Notes under the pieces: model-generated
Databases searched by the model: none
What the model was told of the DNA's origin: nothing
What the model saw: only the letters and a program-made list of their open reading frames with translations
Source of the DNA: Proteobacteria bacterium ST_bin12
GTDB taxonomy: Bacteria; Pseudomonadota; Gammaproteobacteria; Burkholderiales; Methylophilaceae
Assembly (NCBI GenBank): GCA_002083635.1
Contig: MSXP01000006.1
Span: 62,001 to 126,000 of the forward strand
Direction of reading: 5' to 3'
Length of the DNA: 64,000 bases
Program-made: the position numbers and the translations under genes
Shown here: positions 36,038 through 44,590 of the stretch, one piece after another
Position numbering within the stretch: the first letter of the stretch is position 1
Layout of the letters: every line of letters begins with the position of its first letter

Positions 36038-38734
36038 ATGGAATGGCTATTATTCGGTTTATTAGGGGTAGTAATTTGCATAGGTGGTTTTGTTGGATTT
36101 ATTGGCTTATTCAACAAAGGTGATGCTGAGCAACAGTTAAAAAATATAGAGCATGAATTAACGCAACTTAAAAAACGCTTGCATGCGTTAGAAGCAAAAC
36201 AACTGCCTACTCAGCAAAGTCTCGCTCAAATCGCTACGCCAACCGATTCTCAAACCACGCTCCAGCCAGACAACACAGCAGATGCGCCACAAGCAAAACC
36301 CAAAGACTTAACGCAATCCACCAAGCAAAATAACGAAATCAAAACTGCCGCTATCCCAGTCAATATAGAAGCAAGTTCTACTCAGCGCATCAACTTAACT
36401 GCATCCAACGCACTAAATGACAGCAAAACCATTACGCCCGAAAGTCTTAATATCATTGAACAAATGTTTGCCTTAGCCAAAAATTGGCTGTTTGGTGGCA
36501 ACACTATGGTGCGCGCGGGTGTCGTTATTTTATTTATCGGCATTAGTTTTCTACTCAAAATGGTGGTTGATAACGGCATAGTTCCGATTCAATTACGCCT
36601 TGTTGCGATTGCCGTTGGCGGATTGGGTTTGCTGGCAACAGGTTGGCGTTTGCGTGAAAAACGCGCGCAATATGCATGGGCGCTGCAAGGTGGCGGTGTT
36701 GGCGTACTCTACTTAACCATTTTTTCGGCCCTAAAACTGTATGGGCTGATACCTGCAGGAACTGCTTTCACGTTGCTTGCCGCAGTCGCTTTTTTATCGG
36801 CATTAATGGCAATAAAACAGTCTGCCATGCCATTGGCTATCTTAGGCTTCACGGGCGGTTTTTTGGCGCCTATTTTGACTTCAACCGGAGATGGTAGCCA
36901 TGTTGGTTTGTTCAGCTACTATTTAGTGCTCAACGTAGCGATTGCTTTTATCGCTTTTTATAAAAGTTGGCGCCCGCTTAATATTCTGGGTTGGGGTTTT
37001 ACCTTTATTGTGGGCTCACTGTGGGGTGCAAAAAACTATACGCCCACCTATTTTGCTAGCACAGAGCCATTTCTAATTATTTTCTTCTTACTTTTTACGC
37101 TAATCGCGGTGCTATTTGCACATCGACAAGCCACAAAAGCCAGCGATTACATTGATGCAACATTGGTGTTTGGTACGCCGCTAGTTAGCTTTAGTTTGCA
37201 ATATGCGCTACTTAAAAATACACCTTATGGCATGGCTTACAGCGCGCTAATAGTCGGTGTGTTTTATCTTGCGCTAGCTTGGTGGCTGTTTACACGCAAG
37301 CGTGAAACACTGCAATTTTTAGGAGAATACTTTTTAGCCTTAGGTATTGGTTTTGCAACACTCACCATACCATTATCATTAGATGGACGCTGGACATCTG
37401 CCGCTTGGGCCGTTGAGGGCGTGGGTTTATTGTGGGTTGGATTAAAACAACAACGCTTATTCCCCACCCTGTCTGGCTTGGCCTTGCAATTACTAGGTGC
37501 AGGGGCATTTATGGTTGGCTGGGGATTAACAGGATTAACGCCAACTGCGCATCAAAATATGTGTTTAGGTGTCGCTTTTATTGCGCTATCTGGCTGGGCA
37601 TGCGGCGCATTATTAAACCATTATCAGCATAGTAAGTTTGCATTTACAGCGCCGTTATTAGCTGTTTGGGGTTGGCTGTGGTGGGTAGGTGCAGGCTTAA
37701 CCGCAATTGATACTTTTTTACCACCCCTTCTTTTTGCGCATGCAGCATTAACATTTGTGGCTATGACCAGCGTGATATTGCCGTTGGTTTCAAGCAAAAT
37801 TAAATGGCCAGCTTTAGCAAATTTGTCTTGCCTGCTGCTTCCAGTAATGGCGTTTGTGCTGGCGATTGATTTCCTCAGTGGGCACCCATTTGCGCATATG
37901 GGCTTTTACACTTGGTTAATCACTTTAGTGGCTTACATTTGGCTGTTAATGCGTCATGTGATGCCTTCGCATGCCGTATTTCGCGGCGCTTTATTATGGA
38001 TAGCTGCGATTATTGGCGGCATCGAATGGCAACATTACCTTTCAGCCATTATCACATCTGGGGTTTGGCTAGCCATTGGCTGGGCAGTTGTGCCGCTTAT
38101 CATCAGCGCTGGCATTATGCAGTGGCAAAAACACCATCAAAACGCTGCAATAAATCGTGCATGGATTTGGGTGGGTATTGCCCCCATCATGGTATTTTTA
38201 TGTGCATGGTTTATGTTCATGTCGTTAGATTCTAATGGCAGCGCAGCACCATTGTCTTATATTCCATTACTCAATCCGCTTGATATCACGCTCTGTGCAA
38301 TTTTGTTCAAACTACTGTTGTGGACGCGCCATTTCAAACAATACTTTCTTACATTAAAGAAGAATATCTACATCATTGCAGGCTTAATGGCCTTTATACT
38401 GATTAATGGTATGCTGCTGCGCACCCTGCACCATTGGGCTGGCACGCCATTTCAATGGACAGCTATTTTTAGTAATGCCACCGTACAAATGGCATTTACC
38501 TTTTTATGGGGCGTAAGTGCATTTGTGCTGATGTTGCTTGCACACAAACAAGCTAAACGCATGCTGTGGATGGTGGGCGCTGCATTAATGAGCTTGGTAG
38601 TACTAAAACTATTCTTTTTTGACCTTGCACAACAAGGTTCTGTTGCACGTATTGCTTCGTTTATAGGTGCTGGCGTTATGTTACTCATCATGGGCTATTT
38701 TGCTCCTTTACCGCCGACTAATCATACAAAATAA
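36038..38734 (+). CDS. Large DUF2339 polytopic membrane protein
   Basis: The 898-residue protein has an N-terminal membrane helix (about 3-25) and a short coiled coil (about 31-55, AEQQLKNIEHELTQLKKRLHALE). A polar linker to about 150 is followed by some 20 or more hydrophobic helices. The segment NWLFGGNTMVRAGVVILFIGISFLLK (about 149-174) and the WALQGGGVGVLYLT motif are characteristic of DUF2339. The function of the family is not established. A GGGAG ribosome site precedes the ATG, 30 bp after the amidohydrolase. Confidence 0.85.
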   Translation: MEWLLFGLLGVVICIGGFVGFIGLFNKGDAEQQLKNIEHELTQLKKRLHALEAKQLPTQQSLAQIATPTDSQTTLQPDNTADAPQAKPKDLTQSTKQNNEIKTAAIPVNIEASSTQRINLTASNALNDSKTITPESLNIIEQMFALAKNWLFGGNTMVRAGVVILFIGISFLLKMVVDNGIVPIQLRLVAIAVGGLGLLATGWRLREKRAQYAWALQGGGVGVLYLTIFSALKLYGLIPAGTAFTLLAAVAFLSALMAIKQSAMPLAILGFTGGFLAPILTSTGDGSHVGLFSYYLVLNVAIAFIAFYKSWRPLNILGWGFTFIVGSLWGAKNYTPTYFASTEPFLIIFFLLFTLIAVLFAHRQATKASDYIDATLVFGTPLVSFSLQYALLKNTPYGMAYSALIVGVFYLALAWWLFTRKRETLQFLGEYFLALGIGFATLTIPLSLDGRWTSAAWAVEGVGLLWVGLKQQRLFPTLSGLALQLLGAGAFMVGWGLTGLTPTAHQNMCLGVAFIALSGWACGALLNHYQHSKFAFTAPLLAVWGWLWWVGAGLTAIDTFLPPLLFAHAALTFVAMTSVILPLVSSKIKWPALANLSCLLLPVMAFVLAIDFLSGHPFAHMGFYTWLITLVAYIWLLMRHVMPSHAVFRGALLWIAAIIGGIEWQHYLSAIITSGVWLAIGWAVVPLIISAGIMQWQKHHQNAAINRAWIWVGIAPIMVFLCAWFMFMSLDSNGSAAPLSYIPLLNPLDITLCAILFKLLLWTRHFKQYFLTLKKNIYIIAGLMAFILINGMLLRTLHHWAGTPFQWTAIFSNATVQMAFTFLWGVSAFVLMLLAHKQAKRMLWMVGAALMSLVVLKLFFFDLAQQGSVARIASFIGAGVMLLIMGYFAPLPPTNHTK

Positions 38735-38781
38735 ATTACTTAAAATTTCACAATAAATATTTTAATAATCAGAAAGCTTTT

Positions 38782-40089
38782 ATGAGCAGCCAATTTCAGT
38801 TACTAAAAGAACAACGTTTTCGCCCATTTTTTTTCACGCAATTTTTGGGGGCATTTAATGATAATGTATTTAAAACTGCATTAATCACCTTAGTCGCTTT
38901 TCATGCGGCCAGCCTCACCACCATAGATGGCAGCACGCTTGCCACATTATTGCCTGGGCTATTTATTTTGCCTTTCTTTTTGTTCTCAGCCACAGCAGGG
39001 CAAATTGCCGATAAGTTTGAAAAGTCGCGCATTATTCGTTTTGTAAAACTATTCGAAATTGGGATTATGGCTTTTGCCAGTGCGGGCTTTTTTATGCACA
39101 ACATTTGGTTGCTGGCTATTGCCTTATTTATGATGGGCATGCATTCCACTTTATTTGGGCCAGTGAAATACTCTTATCTGCCGCAACATTTAAAAGAAAA
39201 TGAGCTTATTGGTGGCAATGGCATGGTAGAAATGGGTAGCTTTGTCGCTATATTATTGGGCCAAGTGTTAGGCGCTTGGCTGGCTACAGTCACATATCAC
39301 GAAACGTTTACCAGTATTGCAATTTTAGCGATTGCCATCATGGGCTACTGGACTAGCCGCGGTGTACCCAACTCAGCAGCAGCAGACCCCAGCTTAAAAA
39401 TCAATTGGAATCCGATTACCGAAACCATTAAAAACGTCAAACTGATTTGGGCAAAACAGCCGCTTTGGTTAGCGATTGTGGCTATTTCATGGTTCTGGTT
39501 TTATGGCGCAACTTTGCTGGCGCAATTTCCAAACTTTGCCAAAAACGTGCTGCATGGCGATGAAAGCGTGTTTATTCTGTTGCTGAGTGTATTTTCTATT
39601 GGTATTGGGCTGGGCTCTTTGTTATGCGAAAAGTTATCAAAAGGACGGGTAGAGCTAGGACTTGTGATGTTTGGTGCTATTGGTTTAACTATTTTTGGTG
39701 TCGATTTATATTTCTCTAGTGCCAGTATTCACGAAGTTGTTAGTGACATTGCATTAAATTACCTATACTTTTTTTTGAATCATTGGCGTTTGCTGGCAGA
39801 TATCGCATTAATTGGCTTGTTTGGCGGTTTTTACATTGTGCCGCTATATGTGCTGATTCAAACGCGTAGTGAAAAACAATATCAATCTCGCGTAATTGCC
39901 GCAAACAACATCATGAACGCCTTATTTATGGTGATTTCTGCTGGGTTCTCAATCCTCATTTTCAGTCAAGGCTATTCAATTCCACAATTATTTTTAGCCA
40001 CCGCAATCTTGAATGTGGTCGTGAGCATTTACCTCTGTATTCGCCAACCAGAATATTTCACTACATTTTTAGCTTGGGTAAAACGTTAA
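38782..40089 (+). CDS. lplT: LplT-like MFS transporter (lysophospholipid transporter type)
   Basis: The 435-residue major-facilitator protein with about 12 helices begins with RFRPFFFTQFLGAFNDNVFKTAL, the near-invariant start of the LplT group. It has the loop motif GQIADKFEKSRIIRFVKLFEI and GMHSTLFGPVKYSYLPQHL. LplT flips lysophospholipids inward for re-acylation by Aas, and aas lies three genes upstream on the same strand. This pairing is adjacent or fused in many bacteria and here is interrupted by two extra genes, which supports the idea that those genes join the same lipid process. Confidence 0.85.
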   Translation: MSSQFQLLKEQRFRPFFFTQFLGAFNDNVFKTALITLVAFHAASLTTIDGSTLATLLPGLFILPFFLFSATAGQIADKFEKSRIIRFVKLFEIGIMAFASAGFFMHNIWLLAIALFMMGMHSTLFGPVKYSYLPQHLKENELIGGNGMVEMGSFVAILLGQVLGAWLATVTYHETFTSIAILAIAIMGYWTSRGVPNSAAADPSLKINWNPITETIKNVKLIWAKQPLWLAIVAISWFWFYGATLLAQFPNFAKNVLHGDESVFILLLSVFSIGIGLGSLLCEKLSKGRVELGLVMFGAIGLTIFGVDLYFSSASIHEVVSDIALNYLYFFLNHWRLLADIALIGLFGGFYIVPLYVLIQTRSEKQYQSRVIAANNIMNALFMVISAGFSILIFSQGYSIPQLFLATAILNVVVSIYLCIRQPEYFTTFLAWVKR

Positions 40090-40195
40090 TACATACAGAC
40101 TTAATGCAGCATATCAGCATGATAATGACCGCTTCTTTTTTGCTGCTTGACGCTTAATTAGCGACATTGCGCCACTCTATTTAAACAGGATACTC

Positions 40196-42079
40196 ATGAC
40201 ACCATTTAGCCATGTCTATATCACCGATACCGCCAGTTTTATGCCTGGTGAAGCGGTTAATAATCAAGAAATGGATGCCTACATTGGCTCTATCAATCGC
40301 ATGTCAGGCCGTATTAAAACACGCATCTTGGCAGAAAATGGTATTCAGCTGCGGCATTATGCAATCGATAAAAATGGCGAATCTTTGCATTCAGTGACAT
40401 CGATGGGTGCCAAAGTAGTGGCCGCTTTAACTGAAAAAACACCTTTGCAATTTTTATCAGCCGCCACCACTGGCGGCGATTGCGCAGCACCAGGCTTAGC
40501 TAACTTGATTCAAGGTGAGCTAAGCTTGCCACCATTAGAAACTTTGTCTGTATCAGGCATTTGTGCAGCCTCTATCGGCGCATTGAATGCAGCTGCATCG
40601 GCTGTGCAATCTGGCTCTGCCAATGCCGCTGTTGCGGTTGCCAGCGAATTTCCATCCCGCTTATTTAAAGCATCGCGCTTTGAAAATCGAAACACCGATA
40701 TTGATTTTGACGCGCATTTTTTACGCTGGATGCTATCAGATGGCGCAGGTGGCGCGATGCTCAAAAATCAGCCTGCAACACAAGGTTTATCGCTTAAAAT
40801 TAAGTGGATACACCAGCAATCATTCTCTGGCGATATGCCTACCTGCATGCAAGTCGGGCAATCTATTGGCAATACATTACCCGGCTATTTGGATTACCCA
40901 ACATTGGCTACAGCTGAAAAAGCAGGTGCGTTTGATTTACGCCAAAACATCAGAACTTTGCCCAATTTGTTTGATATGGGCTTGCATGAATATGCCAAAT
41001 TAGTCAAAGCGGGGCATTTAAACCCCAAAGATGTGGATTGGTTTTTATGCCATTACTCATCTGAGCGCTTTAAGCCGATGATGGCAGAATTAATGCAGGA
41101 AGCAGGCATCGCTATATCTAGCGAAAAATGGTTTTCCAACCTATCCAGCAAAGGCAACACAGGCTCTGCGTCTATTTTTATTATGCTGGATGAGTTTTTT
41201 AAAAGTAAAAAAGCATCATTAAAAGTAGGTCAGCAGATTTTTGGCTTTGTACCAGAATCAGGCCGTTTTAGCGTTGCCTACTTTTTGCTAGAAGTCGTGG
41301 ATTGCAATACCCAAGCACAAGCACCTTGTGTTGCACCAGCGACAACAATAGACTTTGCGTCAGATTTCGCACACCACTTAGCGCCTGCACCAATGACTGC
41401 AGAAGGTCAAACCGGTGGCGTGGCCGACACACTAAAAGGCTTGATGGCGGTATGGCATGGCTATCGCTCTGAAGTATTTCGCACCGAAATTGCCAGTGCG
41501 ATTATGCACGGCCATATTCAACTCAACGATTATTTAAACTGGATGGAATGTTGGATTCCGCAAGTACGTGAAGGCAGCCTTTGGATGCGGCGTGCGGCAT
41601 CTAGCATGAGCCAAGAGTATCAACAATTAGCGCAATTGGTGCAAACGCATGCGGGTGAAGAACAGCTAGACTGGCAAGTGCTCTACCATGATTATATTCA
41701 GGCTGGCGGCAAGCTGGATGCCAGTCACCTCAGGCGTAACCCTGGTGGTGAAGCGCTGAATGCCTTTATGCACAGCTGTGCCGAGCGCAAAAACCCTATT
41801 GGTCTGCTGGGTGGTATTTATATCATTGAGGGCACTGGGCAACGGATTGTGCCGACATTGCTACCTAAGCTGAAGCAGCATTTAAATGTGCCATCTTCTG
41901 TTTTAAAATTTATTGAGTATCATGGCGAAAACGATCAAGCGCATATGATGCGCTGGCTGGATGCCGTTAAAATGGCAGTAAATATTGATGCCAATGCCGC
42001 CGCCGAAATTGTTAGAGTGGCCGAAACCGTGGCCGCATTGTACTTACAACAATGGAAATTTGTGTTACTTAACCAGTAA
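40196..42079 (+). CDS. Ketosynthase III-like / heme-oxygenase-like diiron domain fusion (StlD/DarB-like)
   Basis: The 627-residue product has two parts. Residues 1-370 form a KAS III-type ketosynthase with triad C123 (SVSGICAAS), H286 (FLCHYSSE) and N321 (SSKGNTGSAS), closest in pattern to StlD/DarB resorcinol-forming ketosynthases. Residues 410-610 look like a heme-oxygenase/TenA-fold diiron domain: E431-x6-H438, E545 in GGIYIIEGTGQRI, and H576-x3-D580-x2-H583. A 40-residue linker joins them. An AGGA ribosome site precedes the ATG after a 106-bp gap, and the phospholipase D gene follows 2 bp later. No DarA- or DarC-like partner is visible. Confidence 0.8.
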   Translation: MTPFSHVYITDTASFMPGEAVNNQEMDAYIGSINRMSGRIKTRILAENGIQLRHYAIDKNGESLHSVTSMGAKVVAALTEKTPLQFLSAATTGGDCAAPGLANLIQGELSLPPLETLSVSGICAASIGALNAAASAVQSGSANAAVAVASEFPSRLFKASRFENRNTDIDFDAHFLRWMLSDGAGGAMLKNQPATQGLSLKIKWIHQQSFSGDMPTCMQVGQSIGNTLPGYLDYPTLATAEKAGAFDLRQNIRTLPNLFDMGLHEYAKLVKAGHLNPKDVDWFLCHYSSERFKPMMAELMQEAGIAISSEKWFSNLSSKGNTGSASIFIMLDEFFKSKKASLKVGQQIFGFVPESGRFSVAYFLLEVVDCNTQAQAPCVAPATTIDFASDFAHHLAPAPMTAEGQTGGVADTLKGLMAVWHGYRSEVFRTEIASAIMHGHIQLNDYLNWMECWIPQVREGSLWMRRAASSMSQEYQQLAQLVQTHAGEEQLDWQVLYHDYIQAGGKLDASHLRRNPGGEALNAFMHSCAERKNPIGLLGGIYIIEGTGQRIVPTLLPKLKQHLNVPSSVLKFIEYHGENDQAHMMRWLDAVKMAVNIDANAAAEIVRVAETVAALYLQQWKFVLLNQ

Positions 42080-42081
42080 AA

Positions 42082-43584
42082 ATGCTTAAAAAATTACCCT
42101 GCTTAGTAGGCGCTTTGTCGATATGCTTATGCACTTTTGCAGGCGCACTTGCATTTGCAGCAGACCAAGCCAGCACCTTTATTGCAGTACAAATCGCAGC
42201 GCACCCCAATAAAACAGGCGTTTATGTATTAGATAAAGGCGAAGATGCTCTGATTGCGCGCTCTTGGCTGGCCGATTACGCCAAGCAAACCATTGAAGTG
42301 CAATACTTTATTTGGAGCAATGACAATATCGGTACTCTTGCCTCAGAAGCCTTGCTGCGCGCGGCAGGTAGAGGCGTTAAGGTGCGTGTGATTGTGGATG
42401 ATTTACTAATAAAAGCACCTGACCAAACGCTGTTGGCATTGGCACTGCATCCTAATATTGATATCAAAATTTATAACCCGCAGCACTCTGTTGGCGTGCC
42501 TTTTCATAAAAGATTACTCAATATTGTCACCGATTTTCGCGGTGTTAATCAGCGCATGCATGACAAAACCTTTATTGTTGATGGCGCAATTGCCATTACG
42601 GGTGGTCGCAATATGGCAACCGAATATTTTGATTACAATCACAGCTACAATTTTCGCGATAGGGATGTGCTGCTATTGGGCAAAGACGTAGCGCTTATTG
42701 AGTCCAGCTTTAATCGCTTTTGGAAAAGCCCTTTAAGCGCCAAGGTAGAAAATCTTTATGGTGGCATTGGGATTTTTCAAAAAAATGTGCAAGTGGAAGA
42801 TACACAAGTCAAACAAACCTACCAATCGCTACACGATTACGCACAATCCAAAACCAATTTTTCGGCACATTTGCGCAATATGATTAGCAATATCCCCAAC
42901 ACATTTAATGCTATATCTAAGCAGATTATTTGGACAGAGGTTAGTGTCATCAGCGACCTTCCAGGCAAAAATACAGTGGCTGGGCTAGATGGTGGTGGTC
43001 AATCTACTTTGGCGCTGGTTAAGTTGGTTAACGAAGCGCAAAAACAAATCATTATCCAATCGCCTTATTTGGTGATGTCTGACAAAGCCGTTTCGCTGTT
43101 TCAATCAGCCATTAAGCGTGGTGTAAAAGTGTACATCAATACTAATTCGCTGGCTGCTACGGACAATATTCAGGCCTTCAGTGGTTATCGCAATCAGCGT
43201 GAGCAGCTACTTAGAATGGGTGTGCACATTTATGAATATAAACCAAACCCACTAATCAAAAAGCAACTGATAGCGGCTTCAGTGCTGGCAGAAAAACGCT
43301 CGCCCAAATTTGCGATTCACGCCAAAACCATGGTGATTGATTCAGAAACCGTGTTTATTGGCACCTTTAATTTTGACCCCAGATCAGAAAACTTGAATAC
43401 CGAAATAGGCGTGGTGATACATAATCCTGACTTGGCAAAAACTGTAGAGAGCGCCATTAAAACCGATATGCTGCCTGAAAACAGTTGGAATACAGCAACC
43501 GATAATCCAGACCAATATGTCAGCCTTACCAAGCGCAGCAAAGTACGTTTTTTACAGATGCTGCCGCTGAAAGCCTTACTATAA
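42082..43584 (+). CDS. Exported phospholipase D family protein (ClsC/YmdC-like)
   Basis: The 500-residue protein has an N-terminal signal sequence (about 1-27) and two HKD motifs: H160-K162-D167 (HDKTFIVDGAIAITGGRN) and H413-K415-D420 (HAKTMVIDSETVFIGTFNF). FDPRSENLNTE after the second motif is typical of the YmdC/ClsC cardiolipin synthase branch. Members transfer or hydrolyse phosphatidyl groups; here the enzyme should act in the periplasm. It is nearly fused to the ketosynthase gene (2 bp), so co-translation is likely. Confidence 0.88.
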   Translation: MLKKLPCLVGALSICLCTFAGALAFAADQASTFIAVQIAAHPNKTGVYVLDKGEDALIARSWLADYAKQTIEVQYFIWSNDNIGTLASEALLRAAGRGVKVRVIVDDLLIKAPDQTLLALALHPNIDIKIYNPQHSVGVPFHKRLLNIVTDFRGVNQRMHDKTFIVDGAIAITGGRNMATEYFDYNHSYNFRDRDVLLLGKDVALIESSFNRFWKSPLSAKVENLYGGIGIFQKNVQVEDTQVKQTYQSLHDYAQSKTNFSAHLRNMISNIPNTFNAISKQIIWTEVSVISDLPGKNTVAGLDGGGQSTLALVKLVNEAQKQIIIQSPYLVMSDKAVSLFQSAIKRGVKVYINTNSLAATDNIQAFSGYRNQREQLLRMGVHIYEYKPNPLIKKQLIAASVLAEKRSPKFAIHAKTMVIDSETVFIGTFNFDPRSENLNTEIGVVIHNPDLAKTVESAIKTDMLPENSWNTATDNPDQYVSLTKRSKVRFLQMLPLKALL

Positions 43585-43608
43585 CTTTGTTAAGATAGTG
43601 GTTAGCCC

Positions 43609-44532
43609 ATGCATAATGTCCATCACAAAAAAGTAACACTACCCAGACCAGCGCCGTTTTTAGAGGCTGCGCACAACCCAGAAAATCCAGACCCTTGGCA
43701 AAGCTTATGGTTAGACCATTCCATTACAATTAATGAAGGCGTTAAGCTTGCTTGGCTGCGCGATTCCAACACTTGGTCACGCCAATTCTTATTGCCGTTT
43801 GTTCGACCACTGGCAAGGCTAACAATTGTATTGTTGCAGCTACTTAAAGCCATTATCCCGAATCGCTTTTGTTCATCGCGCATGCTGCACAAATTGCTGG
43901 CTTGGGCTTTATCGGTTTTTGCTACGCCTGAAGCCAACTGGCTGATATTGCGCCATTTTTGGATAGGCTCAGAAAATCTGGCTTTTTTGAATGCCAATAT
44001 TAAAGGTGGCAGTGTCGCTATGAACCCTTTAATGCCGCATGATTTACCCGATTTAAAAGACAATTTATTTATTCAGCACGATTTAAATTTGTTTAACTTT
44101 ATTACGCGCATTAACTTGTCTTTGCGCGCCAACAATCTTAGCGATATTCAAGCCAATGAACAGCTAGACTTTTCCATGATTTCGGATGATGGCAATTTTG
44201 ACATCGCCCCGCAAAATGATGGCTGGCTTAATGTTTTGGATTTGCAAACCTGTATCGATATTTTTACACCTATTTATCAGCTATTTTTAACCGATAAAGA
44301 TTTTTGGCGCTCTGTGCATTCACTGCAATTTGATGAAACGATTGGCATTTACGCCGCCAAAATTTTAAATAAGCCAGAAGGTTTAATATTGGTCAATAAC
44401 AAACACCCCATGGTTGTACCTGCTACTTGGTCAGCAGGTTATCGCTTGGTATTGCACGGCTTGTCAGCTGAAATGTTGCATGCCATATTAGTTAAGGCCA
44501 AACAACAAAACCTACTCAATCATGCTGGCTAA
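43609..44532 (+). CDS. Unrecognised 307-residue protein of the lipid array
   Basis: I do not recognise this family. The protein has a basic N-terminus, a hydrophobic and amphipathic region (about 60-105, LLPFVRPLARLTIVLLQLLKAIIP then LLAWALSVFATP) that could be a membrane anchor, and a conserved-looking motif EANWLILRHFWIGSENLAFL (about 108-127). The rest is soluble with many Asp, Asn and Leu. There is no signal peptide. It lies 24 bp after the phospholipase D gene and 58 bp before the kinase fusion, so it is part of the same transcription unit. Confidence 0.8.
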   Translation: MHNVHHKKVTLPRPAPFLEAAHNPENPDPWQSLWLDHSITINEGVKLAWLRDSNTWSRQFLLPFVRPLARLTIVLLQLLKAIIPNRFCSSRMLHKLLAWALSVFATPEANWLILRHFWIGSENLAFLNANIKGGSVAMNPLMPHDLPDLKDNLFIQHDLNLFNFITRINLSLRANNLSDIQANEQLDFSMISDDGNFDIAPQNDGWLNVLDLQTCIDIFTPIYQLFLTDKDFWRSVHSLQFDETIGIYAAKILNKPEGLILVNNKHPMVVPATWSAGYRLVLHGLSAEMLHAILVKAKQQNLLNHAG

Positions 44533-44590
44533 ACACGTTAAGCAAGCAGGTTAAGCGATATAATCAAGGCTTTAAACGCCATCTGCCAAT

